This document shows, one piece after another, positions 19,417-33,726 of a DNA stretch of 64,000 nt. This stretch comes from Ustulina deusta (lineage: Eukaryota; Ascomycota; Sordariomycetes; Xylariales; Xylariaceae), in the NCBI GenBank assembly GCA_023159155.1, contig JAJNNX010000042.1, forward strand, positions 124,001 through 188,000. The letters run 5' to 3'. Position numbers and translations under genes: made by a program. The notes beneath the pieces are model-generated. The model saw only the letters and a program-made list of their open reading frames with translations. It made no database searches and had not been told where the DNA came from. The first letter of the stretch is position 1, and every line of letters starts with the position of its first letter.

Positions 19417-21700
19417 TTGTTGGCGATTTGGGACGAGGGAGGAGAAGAGTCAAGGCAAAAAAGGTAGGGAAGGCAGGTCGAGGGGTCGGTTATTCCATTC
19501 GAATGCTCGCTCAGGTGGGAGGATGATGGGATGGGATGGATGGATGGTCTTCAAAATACGAAAGAAAGAGTGAGCGAGCGATCCCGAGTTTTGATGGCTG
19601 GATGATAGATAGATAAACAGCGTGCTACTGTGGAAAGCAGGTAGGTAGTAAGTAAGCAAGCAAGCAATTGGTTACGAAGGAGAGTTTACATCACGAGGGA
19701 GCCAGCTTTACTTGGATGTTTGTTGAATTGGAAAAAATATTTTTCTGAATCTTGTCTGCACACTTGCAATGCCCATATAGGGTGGAAGCTTCAATCGAAG
19801 GCGATGATGTAGCCATCTACCGAGGTAGGTAGGTAGGTAGGTACCTATGTACATGTCTAAGTCGAGCCCACCAGCACGCCGAGACAGACCCACTAAATAC
19901 CCAGCCAATCAAACGCCACGCCCGCGGTCTAATCCGGGCTTTACCCGCCATGGTCCTTATAAGCTAGAATTTGGTCGCAAACTTCCGACTGTAATGGTCA
20001 AATTGGTTGAAGGCGCTTGCAATTCTCAGACCGTCACTCCCATGACCATAAGAACCCCCGACGCCGCGCCCAATGCAAATGCCGCGGTGGTCACCTATCC
20101 ACTTGGGTAGCCAGTGTTGATTAGGTGGCCCTAGGAAATGGAGAGGACACTTCAGGGAGGTTTCACGCTGCAGAGTATCTCCCCCGTCGCATGGTGTGCT
20201 GGAACACGTTTGGCTCGGGGACATGGGGTGCTGGTCTGAGATGGAGATTGTCAACTCCATTCTTTTTTTTTTCCTTTTTTTCTTCTTCTCCTTTCTTCTT
20301 CTTTCTCTTGTTTCTTTTCTATATTTATAAAATGTATGTATATGTTTTCATACATACTACTTACTTAATTGATAATTGTTGTCTATCCTTTTTTTTTAAA
20401 CTTCTTCTTTTCTCCTCACAGCCATTTATTGTTGTTGTTCATTGAGTCTAGTTTTAGCCCTTTATTACTCACACCCCGATTCGAACCCCTTCTACCCCAC
20501 TGAGGGGGATTGCACCCACTACGGTACCTACGATCAATCACCCCAATCAATCCATCCATCCATACATACATACATGGAATGAACTGTTCACTACAATACA
20601 GTCACAATTCAAACCATGCTCCTCTACGGTTAATCAATCACATTCCGAGAAGACAATTAATTGATTAGTTGTGTAAAGATGCATCAGAAGCAGATCGATC
20701 CAATTGACGGAGTACTGACTGACTACCTTAACAACGAAGACGAGCACAAACTGCAACCAACTTGCAATTGACAAACCGATGATGACGATAACCATCCTCA
20801 TGAATAGTAGGAACTGAAGAAAGAAGAAGAGAGAACAATAGAGAAAACAGGGATGCCGTGAGGCAGCAAGCATTATTCTTAAGAGGAGATAGAAAAAAAA
20901 AAACCTCAGTTTTGCCCTTCCCTTCCGCATCATCCATCCATTCCAACACGTGTAGGCGTGTGTATGTATATAGTACAAGACACACAAATCATCGCATCCT
21001 CATTTTTTTCGAGTCCCTGCCGCGTGGCATTTAACTATCCCAATCCAATCTTTCTTTCCGCCTCTTGTTGTTCTCTCACTTCTCGTCATTTCTGTATATC
21101 CTTCTTTCCCCTCTCATTCGTGTCGTGAATCATGATCGAGTGAAAAATCAACGCGTGGTTGCTTGCTTTCGAGAACAAAGGAAAGAGAACAAGTAATGTG
21201 TGATAGAGAGAAAAAGGAAATTCGTAAATAGAAATCTGGTCATCGATAGTCGGTTGATCACCGTATACAAGGCGTTGGTTGGTAGTTTGGTTGACTGGGC
21301 TAAATCCCAGAAGCGAAGAGATGGCCTTGCGGTCCTTTCATTCGCGAGATGCTTCACTGTGCGTTGTTTTGCTCTGTGCTGTCTGTCGTTATAATCAAAG
21401 GTATATGCCATACCAGCTGCTTCCGCTACTAGGTTGTAGGTGGAGAGGAGAGGTAGGTGGGGATGCATGCCCCGAAGTTGTTCATTTTTTTCATTGAGAT
21501 TAGAGTAAAAAAAATAGTGGTATCAATGGGAGGTATCGATCGAAGAGATGTGCAGAATCGGACAATAAATAAGAACTGAACGCCGGCGCCATGCAGTAAT
21601 GCATCATGTCGTATATCCTTGAAAAAAGCCGAAATTCAACGCGAAAAAAGGATCAAATTGATGGGATGGGTGGACGGGCTGTGGATGCGGTTCGTTGGCG
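19417..21700. other. Intergenic, low-complexity rich
   Basis: Between the starts of GPI15 and the 3' end of the WD40 gene. Contains GGTA tandem repeats, a long pyrimidine tract at about 20260-20330 (T- and CTT-rich), GATA/CATA-type microsatellites and A runs near 20890. The part nearest 21700 is probably the 3' UTR of the WD40 gene. No convincing ORF. Confidence 0.6.
19824..19843. repeat. (GGTA)n microsatellite
   Basis: Five tandem GGTA units followed by the palindrome GGTACC; a local expansion of the TAGGTA motif scattered through the window. Confidence 0.85.
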
Positions 21701-24700
21701 TTAGATCATCTCGCTTTGGTGGAGACCGCTCCCAACTTCCTGCTGTTGCTGGTACGCCATCCGCACCTCGCGGGGGTGGCGCTCGACGGCCTGGGGTTGA
21801 GATGGCTGAGATAAGGGCGGGGGAGGGCTGCTGTAGCCGACGGGCGGCGGGGGAGGCGGTACGCTTTCGTAAGGCGAGGTCTGCTCCGGGGACTTGGTCC
21901 GGCTTCCGAGAATAGAGTTACTCCGTCCCCGACTCGCAGACCGCATGCGCCCCGTCGCGCGGTTGAAGCGGCCGGCAATGCTGTTGTCAGTGACACTGCC
22001 TCCGCGGTTGTGGCCGTTTCGTGAGGACGGCGGGGCAGGCGGTGCGATGATCGGCACAATGGACTCGTGCATTGACACCGCAGCTGGGGCGGCTGGGCCT
22101 TGTTCTTCGTCGTCCATCACGATTTCGATGGATCCGGTGCCTGGTGGGCTACCGTACACCGTTGGCCGCAAGCCAGGTAACGGGGCGGGAGGAGGAGGAG
22201 GTGGCGTCGCCAGGTGCTGGAGCTCCTTCAAGATGGGAGGTGGTGGAGGTGGAGGCGGGATATCGTCGCGCGAAGACTTCCTCGAATGTCTTCCGCCTCC
22301 GATGATCTCGTCGATTCCGCGCATCCCCGTCGTAGCATCAACGCTCATCTTTCTCGCGCTAGAGCCTCTGCGCGCTGGCTGGCTGGTGGCCTGCATCCCG
22401 TGCTGAAAGGCTGGGTGAATAGGCATGCCTACCGCAGGGGGACCTGCGGGTTCCTCGGGGATGGGCGCTGACATGCACCTCGGAATAGTGGGTCTCACTG
22501 GAGGTGAGTAAACAGTGGAAGGAAGCAAAGTCAATGGTCCGTCTTCGGGGATCTTGGTGGGCGAGTTGTTGCCCAGCCTCTCCGGCGAAGGTTGTCCTGA
22601 AGAAGAAGGGGAGGTCTTGTAATTCGTAGGAATAGTAGGGATTCCGGCCTTGTTCTTCATGTCATTTTGGAACTGTAGTCTCATGGCCTTGGGAGTCGCG
22701 GGAAGACCAATCATTTGGCCATTAGGGCTACGCATGCTGGAACTCTTTCGAGTAGCGTAGTCTGCAGTTTGGCTTCTAGGTGGCACATCCCTCGGAGGGA
22801 CGAAAGTCGTCTGAGGGAGCTCGAAAACGCTAGGTGATCGGGCAATAATGGGGGATAGCTGGTCTGGATGCATGATAGGCGGCACGGAAGGACGCCGCGC
22901 AAGAGACCTGCGACGTTCTTCCAGTTCACGAGCCGCTGCTTCTTTCTTGAGCTGTCTTTCGAGCGATATCTGCTTCAAATCTCCGACACTGGCTTGAGTT
23001 GTCAGTTGGTCACGGGTCGGCTGGGCCGGCATTGGAGGTTCTTGTTCTGCAGGAGTCTTGTTCCTCCTTCGTCGGCTCTCAGATCGATCCCGTGCTCTCG
23101 AGACAGCGGGCGACGAGGGATCTGTTGCGTTGACGCTTTGGTTGTGCCGATTCCTAAATTGCTCTTGCGCCTCGACTGCCGCTCGGTAGTCGGCCTCGTC
23201 GTCATCTGACTCATGGTAGAATTTCAGCTGAGTAGACATGGGCAACGGTGATGAGGGCGATCTCATGAGAGAGCCATCGCCCCGACTTTCGCTTCGACCC
23301 CGGATTTCGAGCGCTGGTGGACGGCGCTCGCGGCTCTTTTGTCGACCGCCACGGCTCGATGTGCGACTGGACACGCGAGTACTTCGAGGCGATGAACGCC
23401 GAATCTGACTTGATTTGCGAACTGTGGAGGGGGCAGTGGAATCAAGATTGAGAGGAAGAACAACCTCGTCATTCAACTGTATATCAAGCTGTTTTGGGGT
23501 GCTGAGATTGATGAGCTCCTCAGGGGACATGGGGATTGGAGACGTAGGGGAACGCTTGGCTGGCTTGGGTGTCCAATTCCTTGCAGCCCCTCGCCCTCTC
23601 TCTTCTGAACTCTCCCGAGCAGCTCCCTTACGACTCCGGCTATTCTCACGACTTCGTCCAGAACGATCATCTTGACGATGCCGGCTACTCTCGCGACTGC
23701 GTTGCTTCTTGGAGTAGTGCTGAGCAGTCTCCAAGCTGTGAATGTAATCAGTGAGGCTCCTGTTTCCTACCCCAGCATGATTAACTCGATAGCTTCGCCC
23801 TGCGCTGGAATTAGACGTGACGGAGCCAGCCACTGAGCCAGGTCCACGGCGACGCGTGGGCCAGTGGAAGCGTGTCGAGGATGAAACAGACTGCTCTGGA
23901 GAGGTTACATCGCTGGCCATGGCCGCGTCGAGTGAGTTCAGCTTAAGCTCCATTCCTTCGGGCCGCCGATCACGGGCACCATTTCTACTTGAACGGCCCT
24001 GCTGCATTAAAGCATTGATTGATTCTGGTGATGGGGATGGTGGGGGCGCCTCCTTGCGAGTATGGATGTCCCTCATCATCATTGGGCTTGCTGTAGAGGC
24101 TCGTGGGAGAGACATGCCGGTATTATACTGGTCATTTGAACGGTGTCGAACGTGTTCCTGGGGGTGGGGTTGGGTTGTGTCGGGAACAGTGTCGACGAAG
24201 ATATCCTTGGCTACATTGCGTGGAAGTCCATCGGCAGCTACTTCGCCAATGGAAGCAAGTCTCTGTCGACCAAAGCCACCAGGCGTGACAGGGTTTGCCG
24301 AGGCTGGAGTATTGAAGGCACTTCGTTGAGATGGACGAAGGAAAGCTGTACTTGGATCACGACCACCGGGAGAAATCGCTGATTCGGCAATTGGCGTCAC
24401 GCCTGCGGCAATGGGGGTTTTCCCATCGTCACCATCTGCGAAGAATTTCGACTGCTGTCTCTTGTCGTCGAATGAGGTTATTAATTTCAAAGCCGATGAC
24501 TTTGCGATGCTGCGCTGAGGCCCGCGATTCAACCCAGGAGGGGACAGAGGGGGGCTCAGCACTTCAGGAATGCTCTGGCTAATGTTTGGAAAAGCCACCT
24601 GTCCGGCGGAGGGCGAAGTCCATGGTTCCGAAGACTCGATGCCAGTGCAAGCATAGCTAAAGCAGGGCTGTCAGTAAAGAAGGTCAAAAACTCAAAAGGA

Positions 24701-27078
24701 ATGTCTCATGGCACATACCATCGAATTGCTAAGCCCTGTTGACCATGTTGAACAGCAAAGTCACCCCATTTCTTGATAACTGCAGCTTGGCGTTCCCATA
24801 CGCTAGGAAAGAATAGGCAGAGCATGACCAATGCTTCCAGAAATTTCTTGTGTGAGACGTATATCTCGATCGCGTCGTTGTGGTCGCCCATTCCTAGCAT
24901 AATTGTAGCTGCGGCATGCACATCGCCATTCTCCAGGAGCCGTTGCACATAGGCGCGGCCAAGGCTGTGCTGTGAAGCTTGACCCCCGATGCTACTTAAC
25001 GCGAGCAGCATCCAATCTGAAGAGGTCATGTTCTCTGAAGTTGCTGCCATCACATCGGTATTAATATCCCCGAGCCATTTAGCGAGCAGGATGCGACTCG
25101 CCGATCTAGGAGGATGGCGTAGCATCTCATCGCGGACAAGGTCTTCCATCTCTCCGTTCCATCCAAAGATGACGCTGAGCATTTGTCGACGGAGGTCATC
25201 ATTCGTCAGATGTGTCTGGTCAACGAGAGGGGTACGTTTGTAAGGGACATCATGGAGACGGCTTCTGGTGAACTTGAAGAGATCATGAGCCCTAGATTCA
25301 TCGGGACTGGGTAAAACCTCGTTCCTAAGTCTCGAGGGCCGGGTTCGGGATCTAGAAGATGATGTAAGAATGGAAACCGAGCTGACGCCACTGAGCGAAT
25401 ATGCGTCCTTGTCGCCATAAGGTGGTCGGGTCGACGACCGCAGAGATGACCCAGCGGAAATGTAAGTATTTTCGGTCATTCCATGAGATTGCACTGATGA
25501 CTGGTACCGTCCTTGCGTACCGGAGTTGGCAGACGACTTAGAGACGGTAGAACTCGCAGTAGAAACAGAACCTGCTGGCACGTATCTGTCCTGGTCAACC
25601 GAGTCACTAGCAGAGTCAGTCCCGCGAACCATCCTGGCCAGGGGTGACATGTGGTCATCATCGCTTTCTGATATTCCAGTCTCAACGGGGGCAGACGAGT
25701 CGGATTCTGTGCCAATAATGAGTACGCCTTGCTCCGGCTGCTCCTCGATAGATACAGGCGGCGACGGTGGCAGAAGGTTGGCAGGATGCTGAACATTGGC
25801 GATCATCATCGCTGGAGTGTTAAGGTCGAACTGCTGTACCGTGTTATTGGCCCCAAGAGTGAAAAGGATTGCACCAGGCCCATATACGGCGAGGCCGCGG
25901 ACATGCTCAAGCGTTGGTATACTATCCCAAGTGACATGTTTAGTTCGTACATCCCACGATAGAGTCTCGCTATAGCAAAACACGTTAGTCTCAAATGTCC
26001 AAGTGCAGGCCAAGCCGACCTGCATGTATCCATGACTTACTTATCAGAAAATTGGATAATGCGGCCGTTCTTTGACCAGCCCATCCAGTTGGGACCATTT
26101 TGATAACTGTCGTTCCGCTTTAAGATCCGTACCACCTTGGCAGGGTCTTCACTGTTGAACGACTTGGCCACACTCCACACCCTCAAGTCTCCGTCATCGG
26201 TCTGCACGGCCAACATATCCGACTTTTGGCGGGAAGACGATGCATGCCAAGCGAGAGTGACTATCGGAGAAGGCGCTCTTGAGGTGCTTAGGCTGTGCAA
26301 GATTGTGAATCTAGGCTGAAGAGTAGCGATGATTAGAGAGCCATTCTGGTACCTAGAGGAAGTCAGTGACGGGAGCCTTTATGGCGAAGAAGTAAGAATT
26401 ACCCGATGGCAAAGGTTCTGCAGTCGGCAGCGGGAGCCAATGCAGTTATAGGGATCTGATCGATGGTTCGCGCAGATATGTGCTCAGAGGTCATGGGTTC
26501 GAAGAGAATGACGTTCCCTTGTACATTGCCTAATGTTGAAATTAGCACGAGAAGATCGAGCAAGGTCCGCCAGAGATCGCATACCAAACGCGACATTTCC
26601 GTTACGCATCCATACTGCGCAGGTGAGGTTCTCATACGAGGAGAACCGAGCAACTTCTTCACCTGTCATCAAGTCCCACACAATGGCAGTCATGTCCACA
26701 TCATAACTCACAACGAATCTGCCATTGCCCATTGTTGCGCTTTGTGTGTCGACAGCGAGCAGTTGAACCTCGGCCGAATGGCGAGAGAAACGTCTTTCGA
26801 TCGATAAACTGTCATGGTTTACAACGACTACCGAATTGCCCTCTATAAAGCTGTTAGCTGGCACAGAACATGGCCCGCCCAAGTCAAATTTCACACATAC
26901 GCCCATACAGCAGCATTTGGTCCGTCGCCGCCGTTGGTTCGAAGTATCTCATGGGTGTATTGGGCGAGGCGAACTCCCTCGGCTCCGAGGCTACTTTGCC
27001 TTTCCTCGAGGATCGGCCTGCTGAGCTTAGGGAGGCATTGTGGTGGTGCGAAGCCGACTGGTGGCCCGAGGACGACAT
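21701..27078 (-). CDS. Large WD40 / alpha-solenoid / proline-rich protein
   Basis: Six exons on the minus strand: 27078..26901, 26842..26585, 26529..26403, 26352..26041, 25969..24719, 24656..21701; 1,693 residues, all junctions in frame. The N-terminal third (to about residue 350) is a WD40 propeller: examples are FVVSYDVDMTAIVWDLMTGE, DGDLRVWSVAKSF and ETLSWDVRTKHVTWDSIPTL. A Ser-rich linker follows. Residues about 540-710 look like an alpha-solenoid (RAYVQRLLENGDVHAAATIM, then LGMGDHNDAIEIYVSHKKFL), recalling the helical part of Gemin5 and of SEA/coatomer-type proteins. The last 950 residues are disordered, rich in Ser, Arg and Pro, with poly-proline runs (DDIPPPPPPPP) that could bind SH3 or profilin, and many SP/TP sites. 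A scaffold role is inferred. Orthologues should exist in filamentous ascomycetes; I cannot name the gene. Confidence 0.85.
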
Positions 27079-30000
27079 CGCGACGATATGATCTAGCAAT
27101 GTGTAAGCGAGCGCGTGCGGTAGCAGAGCCAAGCATGTGTTTCGTCTTGCGCCGAGGCTGAGAGTTGTCCAAAATCTGGGTCGTTCGAAAACGGGGACCG
27201 AAACACTCACCTCGAAAGCCGAGTGATGTCCTTGAGCGAAACCTCCCAATATCCAAACGTGTGCACTACTTGCTTTTGGGCTCGTACATATCATGCACCA
27301 CCTCGCCTGCTAGTTGCCGGCTCAATTGCCTCTCTGCGGTCCGTATCAATCCCGTCGTCGGAAAGAAAAGTGTCCGGTTCCACGAGGCCGCGCGCTGCCT
27401 TGATACTAAGCCTCCTGCTTCCAGCTTATCGGAACGATCGAGAAGGGTAGCGGTTCACGAAAAGAGGCAAGCACCACGTATTCCGTGCACTGGTGTGTCT
27501 CGGCGTCGTGGGAGCGTTCTATATCCAGTGCCGTGTAACACTGCTCTGTCTAAGTCGGATTGTGGCGTCGGCGCTTGATCGTCGCTCGCATCAGATCTCG
27601 TGAGAGTCGAGGCGGGTGTATGCAAGGCCGAAGCAATCACAGATCCAAAGGGGCAAAAGAAGGGAAGGAGGAACAACGACGACGAAGCTCGGGGGTGTGA
27701 GGGAGCAAATATGAAAAGTCGTCGCTCGCTACTAAAAAGCCAGCGCCTAAAGAAGAGGAGGTCCTGAGCTGTCAATGGCTCGAGGCGCATACATGGTATA
27801 CTACCACGTTGGAAAGCAGTGGGCGGGCATATCTAGAGCGGATACGGTCCGGCTAAGCCAAGGTCCTCACCGCACAGGGGTCTGGTCTGATCAACCATGG
27901 GAGTGGTCCAGGGTAGCACAGAGAGGTTGCTGGAATCGACGGACAGAGCTCGTTGTGGGTGACTACTGGCTAGATTTTGCAGTAGCTCCAGACCAGGGCG
28001 TGTTCGATATTTGATATAATTAGCTTGACCTCGTTTCTGTGCCCGTCACTTGACGGCCAACAGCGGCACAATTGCTGCCTGCGCGTTCACATGTCGTCTG
28101 CCCTGCCGAAACGGGCACCGGGAGGCGACGATGTCCCACAGACAAACTACATCTATCTAGAGCAGGGAGCTGCATCCGTATCGGGGGCGAGTTTGAGGAC
28201 GAGCACCAGCCTCGATGGGGGCCTCTGCTCGGCGTTGGAGACGTCTTAACCGCTGCTCCCTCGTCATGCTCCTGCGCTGCAGGCTGCAAGACGAGCACAT
28301 GGGATACTGGGAGGGTCCATCGAAGCGAGGCGGGCATGACAATAGGCCGATGGGGCCCTTTGTCTTCGACTCATCTGGCAGTCTCCATTGTTCGCTCGAC
28401 GCGGTGCTGACGGCGGCACCTGGTTGGGCGGCGGGCGTGCTGGCATAGACGAGTCGACGAGGGATGTGCCAGACGTTGGTCCTCACAGTCACTTGGGTAG
28501 CGCCAGAGGTGGTGGAAAGGCAGTTGGGGACAGAGATTGGCCGACGGATCGCAGGGATCGCAGGGGTCTTGGCCAGGCGGCGCACATCATTGGCTGCGAC
28601 GCTGTCCCTAGCACTCGGCTGGCGGCAAAAGGCGTGATCGAAGTGCTCGTTGGTCGAAAAAAATGCAGGGGCCCCTCCCAAGTTCCCACGTCCACTTATA
28701 CACACTATCAGCGCTGCATGTATTCTGTACACTACCTAGGTACACTACCACCTAGGCATACTACCTACCTACGCTACCTGAGTATACCACCTACTTTAAG
28801 GACTTACTTACACTGCCTGCACGACGCTACGACTCCATACACTCACTGGTGCTACCGACCGCTTACACATCCGTCGTCGACACGACTCTTCATTTCCTCT
28901 TGTTTTCTGCTGTCTGCGAGGCAGGCAGAGGCCCAAGTAGAGAGTACCGAGCCGCACCGCAGTGGGCGATAGGAGTCGCTCTGCAGCAGTTCTCTCGTGC
29001 CATGTTACCCCGACGCAGCCTGCATTCGCCAGGCCGGGGTCGAGATAGGTTGGACAGCTGCTGGTCCGCTCTGGTGGCTGATTGCAACTCTAACTCCACT
29101 TCCCACATCTAATTCTGTCCACAGTGGTTATATCTGGGGCTGGGGTAGCAGCAGATCGTGCTCATGCCCCACCGCCTCTCATGCTCGCTACTGTAGGCGG
29201 TGCTGTCGGTGTCGTGGTCGTGTCGTTTGTCGTTTGTCGTTTGTCGTTTGTCATGGCGCTGTTGTCTGTGTCGGTGTCGTCCCTGGAGCTGTCGTATTCG
29301 AATCTTGATTCATCCTTCGGCGACGTGGACAGCCGACACGCCCGGCGTCGTCGAGGTACACTGGACTTGGATTGCACAAATCCACCGCAGCTCCTAGACT
29401 CCCGGCACGGCTGCTGGCATAGCTGCGGTTCCCTCGCTCACATGGCTTGACGTACCCAGGTACTTGCCGCAAGGGGTTACCGCATCACGACACAATCTCC
29501 CGAAACGAAGCAGACATGCGTGCGCGATGCCCCTACTTGGTGTTGTGTGAGACACCGCAAAGACTACACTACAGGACGTGCTCTAGCGCTTGCCCACGTT
29601 GGCTGCATTCTGCATACTTGGTAGTCCGAGACCCATCGTAAAATAGCGGTATCTGGGGGCAAGTCGAGGCGGCCGGCAGTCGGGTGATTCCTCCATTATC
29701 GCGCATAAATGATTGCCATGCTGTTGGTTGTGATCTGCTGAAGACTACTAATACCGGGTAAGCGAACCCCTGGGATTGATGCCATACTGGAGGCCGTCTT
29801 AGGCCAGATGCGCGCATTACAAAATCAAAACCCCCTGAGGCGGATTGCTTTCACGGCGACTGGGCATTTACATCCAGTAGAGGTATCATTAGTCGCACCG
29901 CATTGCTCATGAAGTCTGTGCATTCAAATTGGTGTCTGCGCTCAAATTGGCGTCAATTGAGCTCCCTATCGTTCAATTGACAAATTCGCACCATCATGCA

Positions 30001-33000
30001 GTGAATTGGCCTGCGCTGGGTGGTATTTCACGGCTGGATTCCTCATCCTTCGTTGGGTTATTCCTTGCGATTCGTAGCGACATCGGACGATGGTGCGCCT
30101 TTATGCGATACTGCTTATTCTACTCTATATAGGGATGGATTGCCGGCAAACTCTATATTCAGCTCGGGGGCACAACCGGCTCGGCTTTTGCAGTATTCCC
30201 GGCGACAAGCCACCCCGATCGCTCTTCGTCGCATGTAAGCACCGCCATCCTGCGCCATAGATAGATTCTACGCTGCGGGCAATCCCAAGAAGATGGCGAC
30301 CAACCCCTTGCATAATGGGTCCTGTTGTCACACCCAAGATACTGCGATTCAGGGGTGATGAATCAGGAAAGGGATGGCGGGGCATTGCGGTGCAGAAGTA
30401 CAGGGTAGCATTTCCCACCCTCAGGCATCCCATCATAGGTAGGAGGTATGCCTACCCAATCCTCATTCCTGGAATCACTTCCAGCTTGTGCATGGACCTT
30501 CTGTTTAAGCTCTGTCTGGACACATTCCCAGTGTTCGGGCTGTCACGCTTCCCCGCCCAGCGACCCAACAGGACAAGAGGACATGGAATAAAATGACGAA
30601 TCCTACGCTGGGCTGACAGACAAAAACCTGCAAGGCTACTACTGTAATCGCCGAAAGGGGCGCTTGGTCGCAGCAAGAGTGAGTTCCCTGTGCGTTCGCA
30701 CATCATCACCTTGTCCATGCACACTGCATCAATTCTGAACCAACATTCTTGGCGTAATGGCGATAAGCTTAAGCATGCCTAACACAAGAAGCGCCGGGGA
30801 GTGAACCCTGGCTTCCGTTACGGACCGCAACTATGGAGAATGGATGCACATTTGAAGGAGAAGAAGTACGTAGTGTACCCATCGAGAATGAGACCAACAT
30901 ACACACCGACAAGCAACTCGAGGTCTCGTATTACGCTATAATGTAGGTAAGCCTCGCTCTTCACCTCTACTTCCCTCGATATGTTTTTTTTTTCTTGTGG
31001 GCATCCCTCGCTATGACTGGACTAGTGTAAGTCGGGAGTGGAGGTGAAGGAAATCCCTTGTCATTAGTGAAAAGTTCGGCCCCGTGTGGAACATCGTGAA
31101 GCATTGACCATCAGCCCAACATATCTCATCACGAGATTACAGTGTTTTCTCTTTGGTTGTGGCAGGTAGGCGAGCCTGGGCATACGATCTATTAATCAAC
31201 CTGAGGCGCAGGGACACCTAAGCAAAGCAATTCGCCGGCCTCACGGAACGCCTCAATGTCGTAATCACTGGCCCAAAGAGCTAGTGCACAGCAGAATAGC
31301 AAAGTGATAAGCACGCCGCCACAACTTTGTGGGGTGCATTCACCCTCCTTAAAAGCTTCGGAAAGGCTCGAAAAGCCCTCGGGACTTACCAACAATGCTC
31401 AACACGTCATATTCCCCAACCATCCGGGCACAACGACGCTGGGGGAGGGGATATTAGGTCGCTAGACAAATCACCCTAACTATTCAAACACGTGAGTAGA
31501 TCAACAGATCACCCAGCGGTGAACAAGAGCCAACCAAGGCAATATCGGACTTGTTGACGAATGATAACCGTTGGATGGAACGGTGAACTACCATAACTAC
31601 CGGGTAGCTTTGTTCTCGGCTTGACAGTTTGTCCCAATGGGACAAACTCCACAACAGTCCACAAACAAACCACTCTTGATCGTCCTCATCGGGCCTGTCA
31701 GTCCCGGGATTTGCCACCTACCAGAGGTGTCTAGAACTGTCAAAGGGAACGTTACGGAGGGGCTTGCGATAACGCCATAATGCCAACCAAGCCAACAAAT
31801 AAGGCGCCGTTGGACGACCCTTCGAATTATCTAATACCCGAGCTCCCCGAGCTTTCTTCAATTCATATCAACCACATTGATAAGGCCTGATAGAGAGGCC
31901 AGTATCTTTCCCCCTCTCCTCTCTCCCCACACCACTGGCCTTACACAATTGTATTATTGTACTACATGTACTAGATAGTATATAAGTAATCGAGTAAAGG
32001 TTAAGATCGAGACGACCTACCTGTTACCCCCACTGACAAGAATATCCACCCTAACGGTACATACATACTATACTAGGTAAGGTATATTGGTAGAATAGAC
32101 TAGGGTAAGGGCTTTCTTCCCGAGCTCCTCTTTCTCCTTATTGTCTCCTCCCTTCGTCCTCACTTCGGAGCGCACAAAATCAACTGTGAATACAAACCCC
32201 TTGTCAGAGGCTGGCCACTCTACACCACCTTCTTCTGAATGCTCGTATTGTGTTGTGCGTGTATGGAAAGGGACAGCATGCTCCAATGCTTTAGTTAGGT
32301 TGCCGATACTACTTAAGTACACGACTAGTAGCTGCCCACGATAATGATCATCGTAGCCAAGACAGAGGCGTCGCTTACCGTATGGCTAGAGTCAAACAAA
32401 AGCAAACCAGCCCAGACTAGTGTCAAGATGCGATTCCTACCCAGATCCGCTGCGGGGGCGGGCTTGATGTTGGTGTACGCTTGCCGCCCGTCCGTCTCAA
32501 CAGATCTCTCAAGCCAGGTTACCTACTATGTCAGAAGACGAGCAATATACATATAATACATCATGAAGTAAATGTAGCGGTGTCGAGGAAACCGGTAATT
32601 TGATGTTTCACATGGTAAGACAGAAGGATCAACACAAGACATGATGAGTCGTATGAAGTTTGTTATTTTTTTATTATAGTGTAATTAATTCATACCGTGC
32701 ACACTTCTTCCTTTCCGGGCATACTGTAGGGTATTGACAATGCTGAACCTTCGCGCTTACACACCCCGATCAAATCCCATCAACGTGTTCTCTCTCCCCT
32801 TCACCGAGTCGCCAAGAGATCTCCTCCCAGCGTATCACCACCGACCATGTCACTCGAGCCAGCCAATGAGGGGTCCGCCCGGGGTCAGGCCGTCCACCTC
32901 CTCCTCCTCCTCTCCTCATTCAACACTCCCCCCCCTCCCCCCATTCCAGTTCCCCAACTCCATTCCTGCCCAATGGAACCAGACTCCAGAACGCCCAAGG

Positions 33001-33726
33001 CGGTGGTCCGGTCGGGCGTCCGACATAAGTCGGTTCCTCTGTCCAATCGCGAGGCACCGCCTGCGCTATCTTCACCGCTCGCTGAGCTTCCCACACCCGG
33101 ATGACCCATTTGCCCCCCATCCCATCCCTCCTTCGGGAAGGCCACTCTCGGCCCTCGCGTTGAAATAAAAGAAAACACACACACCGGACCCTGCATATGG
33201 GATATCTGTGTTGTTGTCATCTCAACCGAATTTAGCTCAAGCCGAGTGGCTGAGATAACTGTTATTCGTCCGCGTCAGGCTGCGTGCATCACATCGCCAG
33301 CCTGTTCGTACTGTTTGTTGGGTATCATGACTCATAGTGAGAGTGCGGGTATGCCACGCTGCGCTGTCCATGTAGGCAGGCAGGCAGGCAGCCGTGGGCT
33401 GCAACCCCCGGTCTCCGGATGGCTGAGGCCATCTCATATTGAGTCTTATTAAGCCGCAGCACCGTCAAGCCACTGCTGCGCGTAGTAATCGCGCGCAGGC
33501 CGGGTGCCGCGCCCAAGGGGTCTATGGCGCATTAGGGTATCATAGGGGGTATCGTATATGCTGTGATGCCGTGTGCTGTAATAATGCTGGGGGTATCATG
33601 GTTTGTAAAAACATCGTAATCTGGGTGGCAAGGCATGTTAGTGGCTGAGTGCAACCGAGGCGAAGATGACGAGGCAACTTACTAGTCGTGCTATCGTATC
33701 GTCGTTAGTATTGCCGTCGCCACCTC
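27079..33726. other. 6.6 kb gene-poor region
   Basis: Upstream of the WD40 gene and downstream of the 155-residue gene. The first 700 bases are probably promoter and 5' UTR of the WD40 gene. Longer ORFs (28157-28732 minus, 28388-28972 plus, 32734-33168 plus) overlap each other or lack coding character. It also holds a heptanucleotide repeat at 29221 and a TACCTA cluster at 28731-28800. Confidence 0.55.
29221..29252. repeat. Heptanucleotide tandem repeat
   Basis: Four and a half direct copies of tgtcgtt in a GC-rich intergenic context. Confidence 0.85.

Noticed and set aside
20465..20530. tRNA-like CGATTCGAACCCC on the minus strand
   Set aside because: The flanking bases do not form a T-stem and no A-box is placed correctly.
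28157..28972. Overlapping ORFs of about 190 codons on both strands
   Set aside because: They overlap in opposite directions, have low-complexity composition and no splice partners; more likely GC-rich non-coding DNA.
30775..30840. tRNA-like GGGGAGTGAACCCTGGC
   Set aside because: T-stem has a mismatch, acceptor strands do not pair, no anticodon arm.
33235..33300. tRNA-Leu/Ser-like A-box (GCCGAGTGGCTGAGA)
   Set aside because: No B-box or T-arm downstream and no acceptor pairing.
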